Origin: Anaerobacillus isosaccharinicus
Lineage (GTDB): Bacteria; Bacillota; Bacilli; Bacillales; Anaerobacillaceae
NCBI RefSeq assembly: GCF_001866075.3
Contig: NZ_CP063356.1
Span: 2,222,164-2,286,163, forward strand
Direction: 5' to 3'
DNA: 64,000 nt
Both the position numbers and the translations under genes were made by a program. Below, piece by piece: positions 35,058 through 43,613 of this stretch (the stretch's first letter is position 1; each line of letters begins with the position of its first letter). The notes under the pieces are model-generated. The model was not told the origin of the DNA. It did no database searches and worked only from the letters and a program-made list of their open reading frames with translations.

Positions 35058-36335
35058 ATGAATTTTAAACAAAACGAAAAAATAAATCAAGTCACTGAAA
35101 AGACACTCGTTGTTGGAATGGACATTGCGAAACGAACTCATTTCGCTTGTTTTACCGATGATCGTGGACGCGTGCTCCAAAAATCATTTCCTGTTTCTCA
35201 ATCACATGATGGCTTTGAACAATTTTATCAGAAAATTTTAGCGGCACTAAGAGAACATGATAAATCGGAAGTCATCGTCGGTATTGAGCCTACAGGGCAT
35301 TATTGGCTTAATCTAGCCTACTTTCTAGAGGATCTTGGTATTTCTCTTGTCATGACCAATCCGATGCATGTGAAACGATCAAAAGAGTTGGATGACAACC
35401 TTCCAACAAAGCATGATCGTAAAGATGCGTTAGTGATTGCCCGCTTGGTCAAAGATGGCCGTTTCAGCTACCCAAGAATATTAAAAGATATGGAAGCTGA
35501 GCTTCGTGCAGGTTCGACTTTTAGAAGTAAATTGACAGAGGAGTTGGGTGCTGTCAAAAATATGATGATTCGCTGGTTAGATCGTTATTTTCCTGAGTTT
35601 ACACAAGTGTTTCCCTCGTTTGGGAAAATGGCGTTAGCAGTACTGGAATGTACACCATTTCCAAGTGATCTTCATGAGAGACAACTTGAAGAGGTAATGA
35701 CTCTTTATCGAGAGGTTGATGGGATAAAATCTCCTCAGAAACCGAAAGCTATGCGCCTAATTGAAGTCGCTGCAAATTCAATTGGAATAACTGAAGGACG
35801 TCAGATGGCCCGTTATGAAATCACCACACTCGTTCAACGTTATCACCAATTAGAAAAAAAAATCGATGACATCACACAACAATTAGTAGAACTCGTACAA
35901 ACTTCTGTAGAATACGAATCGCTCAAGACGGTTCCGGGTCTTGGAGACTCGACAATCGTTGACCTTCTAGCTGAAATCGGTAGCTTTTCACACTATGAAG
36001 ATCCACGCCAACTTATCAAACTAGCGGGACTTACATTACGTGAAAATTCATCGGGGCAGCACAAAGGCCAAAAACGTATTTCTAAACGAGGAAGAAGGAA
36101 GTTACGAGCACTCCTATTTCGTGTCATGATGCCGATGCTCCGTCACAATGAAGCATTTCGTAAACTACATGAATATTACACGAATCGCTCGATCAATCCG
36201 TTACGTAAGAAGCAGTCAATTGTGGTCCTTTGCGGAAAACTACTAAAAGTTTTACATGGAATTAGTACAAAGCACAAAGCATTCGATGCACAGCGAATGA
36301 TGAGGGATATCCCTAGTCTCGTAGAGGCTGTATAA
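35058..36335 (+). CDS. IS110-family transposase (DEDD recombinase)
   Basis: 425 aa. The RuvC-like N-terminal domain has Asp in VGMDIAKRTH, Glu in VGIEPTGHYW and Asp in KHDRKDALVIARL. A coiled-coil linker follows. The C-terminal Tnp domain has VPGLGDSTIVDLLAEIG and ENSSGQHKGQKRISKRG, including the serine nucleophile region. ATG after AGGAGG. Protein identical to 49777-51054. Enzymes of this family use a bridge RNA made from the element's non-coding end. Confidence 0.95.
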   Translation: MNFKQNEKINQVTEKTLVVGMDIAKRTHFACFTDDRGRVLQKSFPVSQSHDGFEQFYQKILAALREHDKSEVIVGIEPTGHYWLNLAYFLEDLGISLVMTNPMHVKRSKELDDNLPTKHDRKDALVIARLVKDGRFSYPRILKDMEAELRAGSTFRSKLTEELGAVKNMMIRWLDRYFPEFTQVFPSFGKMALAVLECTPFPSDLHERQLEEVMTLYREVDGIKSPQKPKAMRLIEVAANSIGITEGRQMARYEITTLVQRYHQLEKKIDDITQQLVELVQTSVEYESLKTVPGLGDSTIVDLLAEIGSFSHYEDPRQLIKLAGLTLRENSSGQHKGQKRISKRGRRKLRALLFRVMMPMLRHNEAFRKLHEYYTNRSINPLRKKQSIVVLCGKLLKVLHGISTKHKAFDAQRMMRDIPSLVEAV

Positions 36336-36714
36336 AACCCTACACCCTTTTAATAGACCTAGATAACAGGATGACACGGAGAAGCTGGCACTATTTTCAC
36401 CATTCGACCTAGAGTCCCTAAAGGAGCTTCGCTAGCCTCTGCCTTATGACTAGACCGAACGAAGGAATGTAGGCACATAGATGCCCAGAGACATGGGAGG
36501 GTACGTCATCATAAGCTACGCAGAGATCCATTGTGCATCATATAATTCTTAGCACTACTTACCATTAAAATCCAGTAGTGACCGCGTAGCGCACCCACCA
36601 ATTGGTATAGTTTCACATATTATAAAAATAATGTTAGTGGTCGTGTCGAAAAATATTTTTTTGGCACTTCAACGACGGCTCAAACCGTTGATATATCAAT
36701 ATTTATAGAGGGAG
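36336..36714 (+). ncRNA. IS110 3' non-coding end, candidate bridge RNA
   Basis: 379 bp without a gene, nearly identical in the other copy. Several complementary pieces can be seen (for example CTAGGTCTATT-type segments near 36350 and GCTTCGCTAGCC at 36426). In IS1111-type members the bridge RNA lies downstream of the transposase; the longer 3' end suggests that here, but the 120-bp 5' end cannot be excluded. Confidence 0.45.
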
Positions 36715-37390
36715 GAGAATTTAGAAATATTCGATATTGGTGGGGGACCAGGCAGATATGCTATGTACTTAGCAGAAAGAGGACATAAAGTAACTCTTTT
36801 GGACCTATCGAAAAAAAATATTGAAGTAGCAAAAAGAAAGTCCTTTGAAAAAGGTATTACTTTACAGGGATATATACACGGCAATGCCTTGGAGTTGGGT
36901 GAATTTGAGTGGCAATATGATGTTATCCTTCTAATGGGACCGTTATACCATTTGATAAAAGAATCTGATAGGAGAAAGGCGGTCGAAGGTGCATTAAAAT
37001 TATTAAAACCAAATGGAATTATAATTGTTACTTTTATCTCCAGTTATGCTCCAATACAAGATAATTTATTGCACTTATATCCGATTGAATTTGTTGAAGA
37101 TTTACTTGGTTATTTAGAAAATGGAGAAAATAAAGAAGGAAAAGGTTTTACAACTGCATATTTTATTAATCCTAATGAAGCAAAAGAATTTATGAATAGC
37201 CACGGATTACAGGAGGTAACATTTGCGGGGATTGAAAACATTTTAGGTTGCAAGGAAAAAGAGATAAATTTATTAGATGAAAGTGAGTACAGGAAGTGGA
37301 TAGAAATCGGGTATCGTCTAAGTACTGATGAAAGTTTAATTGGTACAAGTCAACATTTGTTGTATATTGGTCGTAAAGTGTGAACTTGAA

Positions 37391-37425
37391 GGTGCATTAA
37401 TCCCAAAAGGATTGATGCCTTTTTG
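37391..37425 (+). terminator. Cassette hairpin acting as terminator
   Basis: GGTGCATTAATC and GATTGATGCC arms with CCAAAAG loop, then TTTTT. It follows the methyltransferase stop. The rest of 37426-37749 holds two repeat copies and duplicated DNA but no gene. Confidence 0.7.
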
Positions 37426-37519
37426 TAGGAGTGAAATCTTTATTTAAGTAGCAGTATTCCTATGATACTGATAATGCAAAACGCCATAAAAATAGTATAG
37501 TTTGTAAAATATTGCACTT

Positions 37520-37567
37520 AAACAAACGAAGTGCGTTAATTCAAGAAGGATTAACGCTATTTTTGTG
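37520..37567 (+). repeat. Cassette hairpin repeat
   Basis: AACAAACGAAGTGCGTTAAT and ATTAACGC arms; nearly the same as 38731-38776, including the following TATTTTTGTGGAA. Confidence 0.75.
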
Positions 37568-37627
37568 GAAAGAAATTGTTTACCATGTACTTTTAGAAGG
37601 ATAATTATTAGGTACTTCCTTCCACTA

Positions 37628-37688
37628 TTGAGAGCGATAGCACAAGAAGGCTATCGCTTCTGTTGCTATTGAAGCAGTTTAGCACAAC
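37628..37688 (+). repeat. Cassette hairpin repeat (duplicate of 39783-39845)
   Basis: GAGCGATAG and CTATCGCTTC arms with a CACAAGAAGG loop, then TTGAAGCAGTTTAGCAC. Confidence 0.85.
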
Positions 37689-37749
37689 AAGACATGATAA
37701 TTGAAACTGTTCGATAACTTTTTGCCAAATTACTAAAGGGGGAATTTTT

Positions 37750-38117
37750 ATGTTAAAGAAAGGGCTTTTTTTGCTAATATACCGCTTTTAGTTTTGATTT
37801 TTATCGGTGGTTGTAGTAATTCTTCTTCAACAAACGGTTCATATGCAGCTATTTTAATGGCTAATGGAAAGGAATATTACTAGCAAGGTATAATTAAAGA
37901 TAATGAATTTACCCTTGGTGAAAAAATAGGTGAAGTACAAAAAATAATAGCAAAAGAGGACGTGCCAAAAGAGAATTTTTCATCTAACTTTTTAGGTTTA
38001 AATGTAGGTGAAGAGATACACTCTTCCAACGAAGATAGTAAGGTTATTATAGTAAAAAAAGAAAATGGTGATTACCTAAAGTTTACCGAAAAGGGCTACT
38101 ACAAAGATAAAGACTAA
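37750..38117 (+). pseudogene. Broken copy of the 39908 lipoprotein
   Basis: Almost the same DNA as 39908-40276. Seven T instead of eight near codon 8 shifts the frame, and the Trp codon TGG of the intact copy is TAG here (EYY*QG). The duplicated block runs from 37569 to 38142, matching 39728 to 40302. Confidence 0.93.
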
Positions 38118-38125
38118 TCGTTGTT

Positions 38126-38166
38126 AAAGTAACGAAGGCAATAGCTGAAAAAAGGTTATGGCATTT
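38126..38166 (+). repeat. Cassette hairpin repeat
   Basis: GTAACGAAGGCAATAGCTGA, then AGGTTATGGC. It shares its left half with the copy after 39908 and then diverges. Confidence 0.75.
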
Positions 38167-38215
38167 TTCTTATTAAAGTACCCGATAGGATAGTAAGGAT
38201 GGAGGGCTAAAAGTA

Positions 38216-38722
38216 ATGATTATATTAGAAACCGAAAGATTGATATTAAGACAGCTAAAAGATGAAGATATACCTTCTCTTTATTCTATCTTTTCTGATG
38301 CTGAAACAATGAAGTATTACCCAGCCCCGTTTAGTTATGAGAAAACACAAAATTGGGTGAAGGTAAGTCAAGAAAGGTATAAGGAAGATGGCTTTGGATT
38401 ATGGGCAGTTTGCCTGAAGGAAAATAACGAATTAATAGGTGATTGTGGGCTTGTTAAACAACAAGTAGACGGTAAAACAGAAGTTGAGGTCGGCTACCAT
38501 ATTAAAAAAGATTTTTGGTCAAATGGGTACGGTTCTGAAGCTGCTAATGCCTGTAAGGAATACGGTTTTAATAAGTTAGGTTTAAATAAGTTAATTAGTA
38601 TTATTGACCCAAAGAATATACCGTCAATTCGTGTGGCAGAAAAAGTTGGTTTTAGTAAGGAAAAAGAAGTTTTTATTTTTAATAAAAATCATTTTATTTA
38701 CTCGTGCATTGAGAAGTTATAA
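38216..38722 (+). CDS. GNAT acetyltransferase, RimJ/RimL type
   Basis: 168 aa; ATG after GGAGGG. LETERLILRQLKDEDIPSL is the usual start. The acetyl-CoA motif is HIKKDFWSNGYGSEAANACK; the end is IPSIRVAEKVGFSKEKE. Complete. Acceptor unknown; relatives acetylate protein N-termini or small molecules. Confidence 0.87.
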   Translation: MIILETERLILRQLKDEDIPSLYSIFSDAETMKYYPAPFSYEKTQNWVKVSQERYKEDGFGLWAVCLKENNELIGDCGLVKQQVDGKTEVEVGYHIKKDFWSNGYGSEAANACKEYGFNKLGLNKLISIIDPKNIPSIRVAEKVGFSKEKEVFIFNKNHFIYSCIEKL

Positions 38723-38730
38723 GTTATTCT

Positions 38731-38776
38731 AATGCAAATAACGAAAGCGTTAATTCAAGAAGGATTAACGCTATTT
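38731..38776 (+). repeat. Cassette hairpin repeat
   Basis: AAATAACGAAAGCGTTAATT, loop CAAGAAGG, then ATTAACGC and TATTTTTGTGG. Confidence 0.75.
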
Positions 38777-38841
38777 TTGTGGAATTTATTAACAATTAGC
38801 ATTGCTTTAAAGGTTTAAAAATGAATATAAGGGGATGGAAG

Positions 38842-39255
38842 ATGGAGGATTGTATCTTTTGTAAAATAATCTCTAAAACCGTAGATGCATATATGATTTA
38901 TGAGAATGAATATGTTTGTTGCTTTTTGGACAAATACCCTATTAACAAGGGACACATCCTTGTTGTTCCTAAGAAACATTATCAAGAGTTTAGAGAAGTT
39001 GACCAAGAAAGTTTGAGCAAAATTAGCCACGCCTCTCAACAAGTAGCGACTGCTTTGGAAGGGTTATTAAGCACAGATGGAATTACGATAATGCAAAACA
39101 ACGGAATATTTAAGGATATTGAGCATTATCATATGCACGTTATTCCACGTTTTAAAAATGATGGTTTTTCTTGGATAGAGCCAAAGATTGAAGTTACCAA
39201 AGAAGAATTTATTTCTTTAAGTGCTAAATTAGGAAAAGTTCTTAAAAAGAATTAA
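38842..39255 (+). CDS. HIT-family hydrolase
   Basis: 137 aa from ATG 38842, after AGGGGATGG. The N-terminal CIFCKII zinc-type motif, the NKGHILVVPKKH strand and the catalytic histidine triad HYHMHVIP (about 98-105) are all present. Cytosolic nucleotide hydrolase or transferase, probably acting on adenosine-linked dinucleotides; exact substrate unknown. Confidence 0.9.
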   Translation: MEDCIFCKIISKTVDAYMIYENEYVCCFLDKYPINKGHILVVPKKHYQEFREVDQESLSKISHASQQVATALEGLLSTDGITIMQNNGIFKDIEHYHMHVIPRFKNDGFSWIEPKIEVTKEEFISLSAKLGKVLKKN

Positions 39256-39257
39256 AG

Positions 39258-39318
39258 TAAACGGATGCGATAGCGGAACTGAGCTGTCGCTTTTCAACTA
39301 TCGAGCAGTTTACTACAA
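39258..39318 (+). repeat. Cassette hairpin repeat, near-consensus
   Basis: AAACGGATGCGATAG and CTGTCGC arms with CGGAACTGAG loop, then ACTATCGAGCAGTTTACT. Confidence 0.85.
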
Positions 39319-39393
39319 CAACGGTAATGCTCTTTTTTATTCAAAAAGAAGAAACATAGTAAAAGATTTTCTTGTCTAATACAGGAGGTGTAT

Positions 39394-39762
39394 ATGAGAT
39401 ACTTAGCTATTAGTCTAATAATATTAGTTCTTCTTTCAGGATGTTCAAAGAGTATTGGTAATCCAACAGCTAGTGACATTTTAAGAAACGATACTGATGC
39501 AGATATATTTCAATGGAATGATGGTCTAGTTTATTCTAATGCTAGTAATTTAGAGGGAATACAGGATAAAGACATAAAAAAAGGTGAGGAAATAGGGGGA
39601 ATTACCAGAAAGACAAAAAATCGATGGTTTTTTAAAGATGGGGCTGCGACTAAATTGCCAGTTGGAACAAAAATTTATAAGACAAATGATGATGATATTT
39701 ACATGCTAATTATTGAATTAGAGGGCGAAGAAATTGTTTACCATGTACTTTTAGAAGGATAA
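39394..39762 (+). CDS. Lipoprotein, 122 aa
   Basis: ATG 39394, four bases after AGGAGGTG. Lipobox LSGC. The mature part has DADIFQWNDGLVYSNA, KGEEIGGITRKT and KLPVGTKIYKTNDD, then a final EGEEIVYHVLLEG. This pattern is common to a Bacillus lipoprotein group of unknown function. Its last 30 bases have been copied to 37569 together with the next cassette. Confidence 0.75.
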   Translation: MRYLAISLIILVLLSGCSKSIGNPTASDILRNDTDADIFQWNDGLVYSNASNLEGIQDKDIKKGEEIGGITRKTKNRWFFKDGAATKLPVGTKIYKTNDDDIYMLIIELEGEEIVYHVLLEG

Positions 39763-39782
39763 TTAATAGGCACTTCCTTCCA

Positions 39783-39845
39783 CTATTGAGAGCGATAGCA
39801 CAAGAAGGCTATCGCTTCTGTTGCTATTGAAGCAGTTTAGCACAA
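39783..39845 (+). repeat. Cassette hairpin repeat
   Basis: GAGCGATAG and CTATCGCTTC arms, CACAAGAAGG loop, then the right half GAAGCAGTTTAGCAC. Confidence 0.85.
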
Positions 39846-39907
39846 CAAGACATGATAATTGAAATTGTTCGATAACCTTTTTCCAAATGACTAAAGGGGC
39901 AGTTTTT

Positions 39908-40276
39908 ATGTTAAAGAAAGGGCTTTTTTTTGCAAATATACTGCTTTTAGTTTTGATTTTTATCGGTGGTTGTAGTAATTCTTCTTCAACAAACGGTTCA
40001 TATGCAGCTATTTTAATGGCTAATGGAAAGGAATATTACTGGCAAGGTATAATTAAAGATAATGAATTTACCCTTGGTGAAAAAATAGGTGAAGTACAAA
40101 AAATAATAGCAAAAGAGGACGTGCCAAAAGAGAATTTTTTATCTAACTTTCTAGGTTTAAATGTAGGTGAAGAGATACACTCTTCCAACGAAGATAGTAA
40201 GGTCATTATAGTAAAAAAAGAAAATGGTGATTACCTAAAGTTTACCGAAAAGGGCTACTACAAAGATAAAGACTAA
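39908..40276 (+). CDS. Lipoprotein, intact copy, 122 aa
   Basis: ATG 39908 after AAGGGGCAG; an ATG at 39887 precedes the binding site. Lipobox IGGC. Blocks YAAILMANGKEYYWQGII, EFTLGEKIGEVQ and GEEIHSSNEDSKVIIVKK are shared with the 17315 gene. Intact counterpart of the pseudogene at 37750. Confidence 0.78.
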   Translation: MLKKGLFFANILLLVLIFIGGCSNSSSTNGSYAAILMANGKEYYWQGIIKDNEFTLGEKIGEVQKIIAKEDVPKENFLSNFLGLNVGEEIHSSNEDSKVIIVKKENGDYLKFTEKGYYKDKD

Positions 40277-40285
40277 TCGTTGTTA

Positions 40286-40352
40286 AAGTAACTAAGGCAA
40301 TACTTTAACAAGCTGTTGCTTCCGTAGTGGTGCTAACTGGCAGGTTAGTAGA
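40286..40352 (+). repeat. Cassette hairpin repeat, near-consensus
   Basis: TAACTAAGGCAATACTTTAA, then GCTGTTGCTTCCGTAG and GGTGCTAACTGGCAGGTTAG. Confidence 0.85.
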
Positions 40353-40383
40353 CTTACAATTCCAAATGAAAGAGGGCATGGTA

Positions 40384-40896
40384 ATGAATGCTTTATTTCT
40401 ACTCCGCTTCAAAGCTTTCATGATTGATTACATCTTTATTCTCATTTATTTATTCGCAGTCTTTATATTTAGTGTATTTTTATTTCCATCTATACAGGGA
40501 TTTTTCACTGGTTCACTTATTGTAGCTCAGTTTACAGGTTTTTTATTGGTGACCTTTCCCGTCTCACTTTATTTTATTATTTGCGATTCGAACATTGGTA
40601 AACAGTCTTTCGGAAAAAGGAAAGCTGGTATACGAGTTGTTGGAACGAATAGAGAGGCGCTATCAATGCTGCATGTAACTTTTCGGACCATCCTTAAGTT
40701 TTTGCCTTGGGAGTTGTCACATTTCCTAGTTTATCGACTGATTTATATAGGTGATGGTAAAGTACCAATCACACTTTCTTTACTAGGTGGACTCATATAT
40801 GCACTAATGCTTGCATATATATTGACAGCCATTTTTACGAAAAAGAAACAATCGCTTTACGATATATTGGCAAAAACACATGTGATAAAAGTCTGA
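40384..40896 (+). CDS. RDD-family membrane protein
   Basis: ATG 40384 (or 40378) after AGAGGG. About 170 aa with four helices. RFKAFMIDYIFILI carries the Arg and Asp that define RDD proteins; GKQSFGKRKAGIRVV is the conserved loop, and SLYDILAKTHV the conserved end. Some RDD proteins act as cation antiporters; the role here is unknown. Confidence 0.8.
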   Translation: MNALFLLRFKAFMIDYIFILIYLFAVFIFSVFLFPSIQGFFTGSLIVAQFTGFLLVTFPVSLYFIICDSNIGKQSFGKRKAGIRVVGTNREALSMLHVTFRTILKFLPWELSHFLVYRLIYIGDGKVPITLSLLGGLIYALMLAYILTAIFTKKKQSLYDILAKTHVIKV

Positions 40897-40988
40897 ATAA
40901 TGAACCTATGTGATATTCAAAAGTTTATTGCGCTAACGGAGCGTATAACAAACAATTTTTTTAATAACTAAATCATGAGGTGAGGGAA

Positions 40989-41762
40989 TTGAAGGATTCA
41001 GTTAGTGATTTTTATGATAACCTAGCAGAAGAGTACCATCTCATATTCGAAGATTGGCATAATGCAATTTCTTGGCAAGGAGAGGTTTTATCTAAATTGA
41101 TACTTTCTAAATTAAATGATCTAAACATCAATGATGTTTCTGTGTTGGATAGCTCTTGTGGAATTGGTACTCAGGCAATAGGTCTAGCGAAAAAGGGATA
41201 TACGGTTACTGCAACAGACATAAGTCCAGCATCAGTAGAAAGAGCAAGAAAAGAGGCAGAATCATTTGGGGTCGAAATTAATTTTGGAGTTGCTGACTTT
41301 CGTTCATTGGCAAATGATGTCTCTGGCTTTTTTAATGTAGTATTATCAGCGGATAATGCTATCTCACACCTTCTTACGAATCAAGATTTATTGTTAGCTG
41401 CACAAAATATATATAATAAACTTGAAGACAAAGGTATTATTATTGTTACCTTGAAAGATTACAATGAACTTATAATAGAGAAGCCAAGGGCTACACAACC
41501 AAGAATTTTAGATAATGGTAATCGTATTATTTTTCAGTTATGGGATTGGCACGACGGAACAAACGTTTATTCGCTAAATCACTTTATTATGCAACAAATT
41601 AATGGAGAATGGAAAACCAAACAAGATAAAACAAAATACCGAGCTTTATTACGAAGTGAGTTTAGTAAGATTTTGAGCGATGTTGGTTTTTCAGATATTG
41701 AATGGTATATGCCAGAAGAATCTGGTTATTATCAACCTCTTTTAATAGCAAAAAAGAATTGA
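40989..41762 (+). CDS. SAM-dependent methyltransferase
   Basis: 257 aa from TTG 40989 after GAGGTGAGGG. The class I fold has motif I VLDSSCGIGTQAIGLAKKG (about 46-64), TATDISPASVERA as motif II and VVLSADNAISHL as motif IV, plus a C-terminal beta domain typical of glycine/sarcosine-type methyltransferases. Substrate not identifiable. Confidence 0.85.
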   Translation: MKDSVSDFYDNLAEEYHLIFEDWHNAISWQGEVLSKLILSKLNDLNINDVSVLDSSCGIGTQAIGLAKKGYTVTATDISPASVERARKEAESFGVEINFGVADFRSLANDVSGFFNVVLSADNAISHLLTNQDLLLAAQNIYNKLEDKGIIIVTLKDYNELIIEKPRATQPRILDNGNRIIFQLWDWHDGTNVYSLNHFIMQQINGEWKTKQDKTKYRALLRSEFSKILSDVGFSDIEWYMPEESGYYQPLLIAKKN

Positions 41763-41993
41763 ATTATTTGTTCAACTAAAGAGCCTTTAGTTGAAGAAGC
41801 CGATCGATAATGGTCCAGTTCTTGAAACTCGACCATTTTTATATACAAAAAGCACCCCATTTTGCGGTGCAATTATGAGTGCATTTTATTGAGTAAATTA
41901 TAGTTTTGCGATAGTTAACGGAACCCGTTACTATGTTGCACCTCTTTTTTTGTATCAATAATCTGGAAAATGATGTTAAATTAAGGGGGAATT
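41763..41993 (+). other. Intergenic region with repeats and promoter-like block
   Basis: Contains a left-half repeat AACTAAAGAGCCTTTAGTTG, the hairpin GCACC...GGTGC (about 41852-41870), the segment GCGATAGTTAACGGAACCCG (related, inverted, to 32670), and at 41952-41989 the block TCTGGAAAATGATG then TTAAATTA that precedes the next gene. Confidence 0.5.
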
Positions 41994-42251
41994 ATGTTGG
42001 ATTTAATTATTACTATATTCTTTAAATTAATATGGTTAGCCATTTTTTATGGCTTTTTATTTTTACTTCAAAGGTTTTTATTCCAAAAGGGTTTTTACAT
42101 AGGTCAAATTTTGTTTTTATCTTATTATTTTTATACACAAAGTAAAATGGTTGACCGTTTCGCAATCCTTAGCATTGATGAGATGATTATTGTTTGGTTT
42201 GTAGCTTCTCTTATGTGTTTATTATCCATTATTGAGAAAAAGCGAGAGTGA
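41994..42251 (+). CDS. Small membrane protein, 85 aa
   Basis: ATG after AAGGGGG. Three hydrophobic helices and a basic end (EKKRE). Unknown family. It has its own promoter-like block upstream. Confidence 0.7.
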   Translation: MLDLIITIFFKLIWLAIFYGFLFLLQRFLFQKGFYIGQILFLSYYFYTQSKMVDRFAILSIDEMIIVWFVASLMCLLSIIEKKRE

Positions 42252-42357
42252 AATTAATTTCCTACCCCAATAGTTGAACAGTGGGAGCAGTTATATATAT
42301 GTCTACTCCTGTACAAATTTTTTTTTAGAGTAGGTTAATAAAAAATGAGGTGTTAAA

Positions 42358-42537
42358 ATGTTTGATAATATTAGTATCATTAATGCAGTGTATCAATTGA
42401 TTGTCATTGCTGTATGGATTGGATTTATTTTTTTAGTTGTTTCTTTTGTACGAAATAGTAGAGAGAATAAAAAAAGATTAAAAAGACTAGAGGAGAAAGT
42501 GGATTACTTAACTAAAAAAATTGATAAAAGTAACTAG
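42358..42537 (+). CDS. Membrane-anchored coiled-coil protein, 59 aa
   Basis: ATG after TGAGGTG. One helix (about 11-31), then a basic linker NSRENKKRLKR and a short heptad region (LEEKVDYLTKKI). It resembles small phage or cell-envelope anchors, but no function can be assigned. Confidence 0.7.
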   Translation: MFDNISIINAVYQLIVIAVWIGFIFLVVSFVRNSRENKKRLKRLEEKVDYLTKKIDKSN

Positions 42538-42573
42538 ACAAAGTCAGATTACAATTCAATTTAGGAGGTCATG

Positions 42574-43047
42574 ATGAAAATTATTAGGGATACAGGTAGA
42601 AGTTTTGATTTAGAAGAATTTCTTTCTATGCCATTAGTAGCTCATTTATCAACGGTGGTAGAAGATGCGCCAAGAGATTCACCCGTTTGGTTTTATTGGC
42701 GAGAAAAAAAGCTTTGGATAATAGGTACAGCATCTGATACATTTCCAGATAGAATAAGGAATAATCCAAAATGTGCTATTGGAATAGTAGATATCAACCA
42801 GCATACTGGTCTATTTTTACATGCAGGATTTAGAGGTACAGCAACTGTTGAGCCTTTTGACGAGATAATAGCTAATCAATTACTATCTCGTTATTTAGGA
42901 CCTGAAATCGAAAAATGGGACCCACGTTTTAAAAAATTAGATGATAGTAATGTTTTAATATGCTTTTCACCTGAAACAGTAGTAGTTCGTGACCAATCAT
43001 ATGTCCCTCCTAAAAGTGACGAAAAGTACGATTGCTCAAAAGAATAG
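42574..43047 (+). CDS. Pyridoxamine 5'-phosphate oxidase-like flavoprotein
   Basis: 157 aa; ATG 42574 is five bases from GGAGG (ATG 42571 is only two). The split-barrel FMN-binding fold shows LVAHLSTVVEDAPRDSPVWF, DTFPDRIRNNPKCAIGIVD and a GFRGTATVEP strand. Probably a cytosolic FMN- or F420-type oxidoreductase; true pyridoxine metabolism is unlikely. Confidence 0.8.
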   Translation: MKIIRDTGRSFDLEEFLSMPLVAHLSTVVEDAPRDSPVWFYWREKKLWIIGTASDTFPDRIRNNPKCAIGIVDINQHTGLFLHAGFRGTATVEPFDEIIANQLLSRYLGPEIEKWDPRFKKLDDSNVLICFSPETVVVRDQSYVPPKSDEKYDCSKE

Positions 43048-43056
43048 CCACTTAAT

Positions 43057-43120
43057 GTAACGAATACAATAGCGAACAAGGCTATCATTGCAGTTGTGGT
43101 TCTAACTGGGAGAATACTTT
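43057..43120 (+). repeat. Cassette hairpin repeat, near-consensus
   Basis: GTAACGAATACAATAGC, then GGCTATCATTG and GTTGTGGTTCTAACTGG. Confidence 0.85.
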
Positions 43121-43156
43121 ACACTAGGGTTAATTTAACTTAGGAGGTGAGCACTA

Positions 43157-43471
43157 ATCTACACAATTCATTTATTAATTAATTTGATTTTTTTAGGGTT
43201 ATTAATATTTGGTTTAATACAGTCTAAGAAATATTCTTTTTTAGCAGGGGTTTATAGCTTTCTAATTTTATTCTTCCTAAGACTTTATTCTCTAGTTGCT
43301 CCTTACACTATTAGGCCATTAATGGAAAATGTCTACCTCAGCAATAGTGAACCGCCATTTGGTATGAGCGTAGGTGAGTATGTTGCATTTATAAATCTTA
43401 TCCCTAGAACGCTAGAATTAATAGCATTTTCAATTTTAATAATCGGTTTATACCAAAGATTGAAAAAATAA
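43157..43471 (+). CDS. Membrane protein, start codon apparently ATC
   Basis: GGAGGTG (43143-43149) is ideally placed for a start at 43157, but that codon is ATC. The frame from there reads IYTIHLLINLIFLGLLIFG, a normal membrane protein start. The next usable start is TTG 43184, 35 bases from the site. 95-104 aa with three helices and a basic end. Either a rare AUC start or a point mutation that weakened the gene. Confidence 0.6.
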   Translation: MYTIHLLINLIFLGLLIFGLIQSKKYSFLAGVYSFLILFFLRLYSLVAPYTIRPLMENVYLSNSEPPFGMSVGEYVAFINLIPRTLELIAFSILIIGLYQRLKK

Positions 43472-43579
43472 CATATTATGAGTAATAATCAACTAGCCAG
43501 TGGGAAGCGTAAAATAACTCCCACCTTCTAACAAGTTAGGTATTTGAGACGATATCTCAACTAACAACATTGAAAAAAA

Positions 43580-43602
43580 CTCACTTGAAATCCTCAAGTG
43601 AG
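43580..43602 (-). terminator. Terminator of the repeat-domain protein gene
   Basis: CTCACTTGA and TCAAGTGAG arms; read on the - strand a run of seven T follows. It ends transcription of the 43614-45209 gene. Confidence 0.85.
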
Positions 43603-43613
43603 TGTAGAAAAGA

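Larger units (their letters stand above)
34938..36714 (+). mobile_element. IS110-family element, copy A
   Basis: Boundaries come from comparison with the inverted copy at 49397-51174: the shared sequence begins CATTCCTGTTAGAAG and ends TATAGAGGGAG. There is no target duplication, as usual for IS110. At both sites it sits between GAG and G. 120 bp precede the transposase gene and 379 bp follow it. Confidence 0.88.
34824..37383 (+). pseudogene. SAM methyltransferase split by IS110
   Basis: N-terminal piece 34824-34937 (ATG after GGGAGGGC) encodes MNEIECWYDTEYDEWERLER and on to ...IKE. IS110 (34938-36714) follows. The C-terminal piece 36715-37383 resumes in frame as ENLEIFDIGGGPGRYAMYLAE, the class I SAM-binding motif I, with motif II LLDLSKKNIEVA and motif IV ILLMGPLYHL. 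The repaired protein is about 260 aa, normal for small-molecule methyltransferases. As it stands only a 41-residue peptide is made from the native start. Confidence 0.9.
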
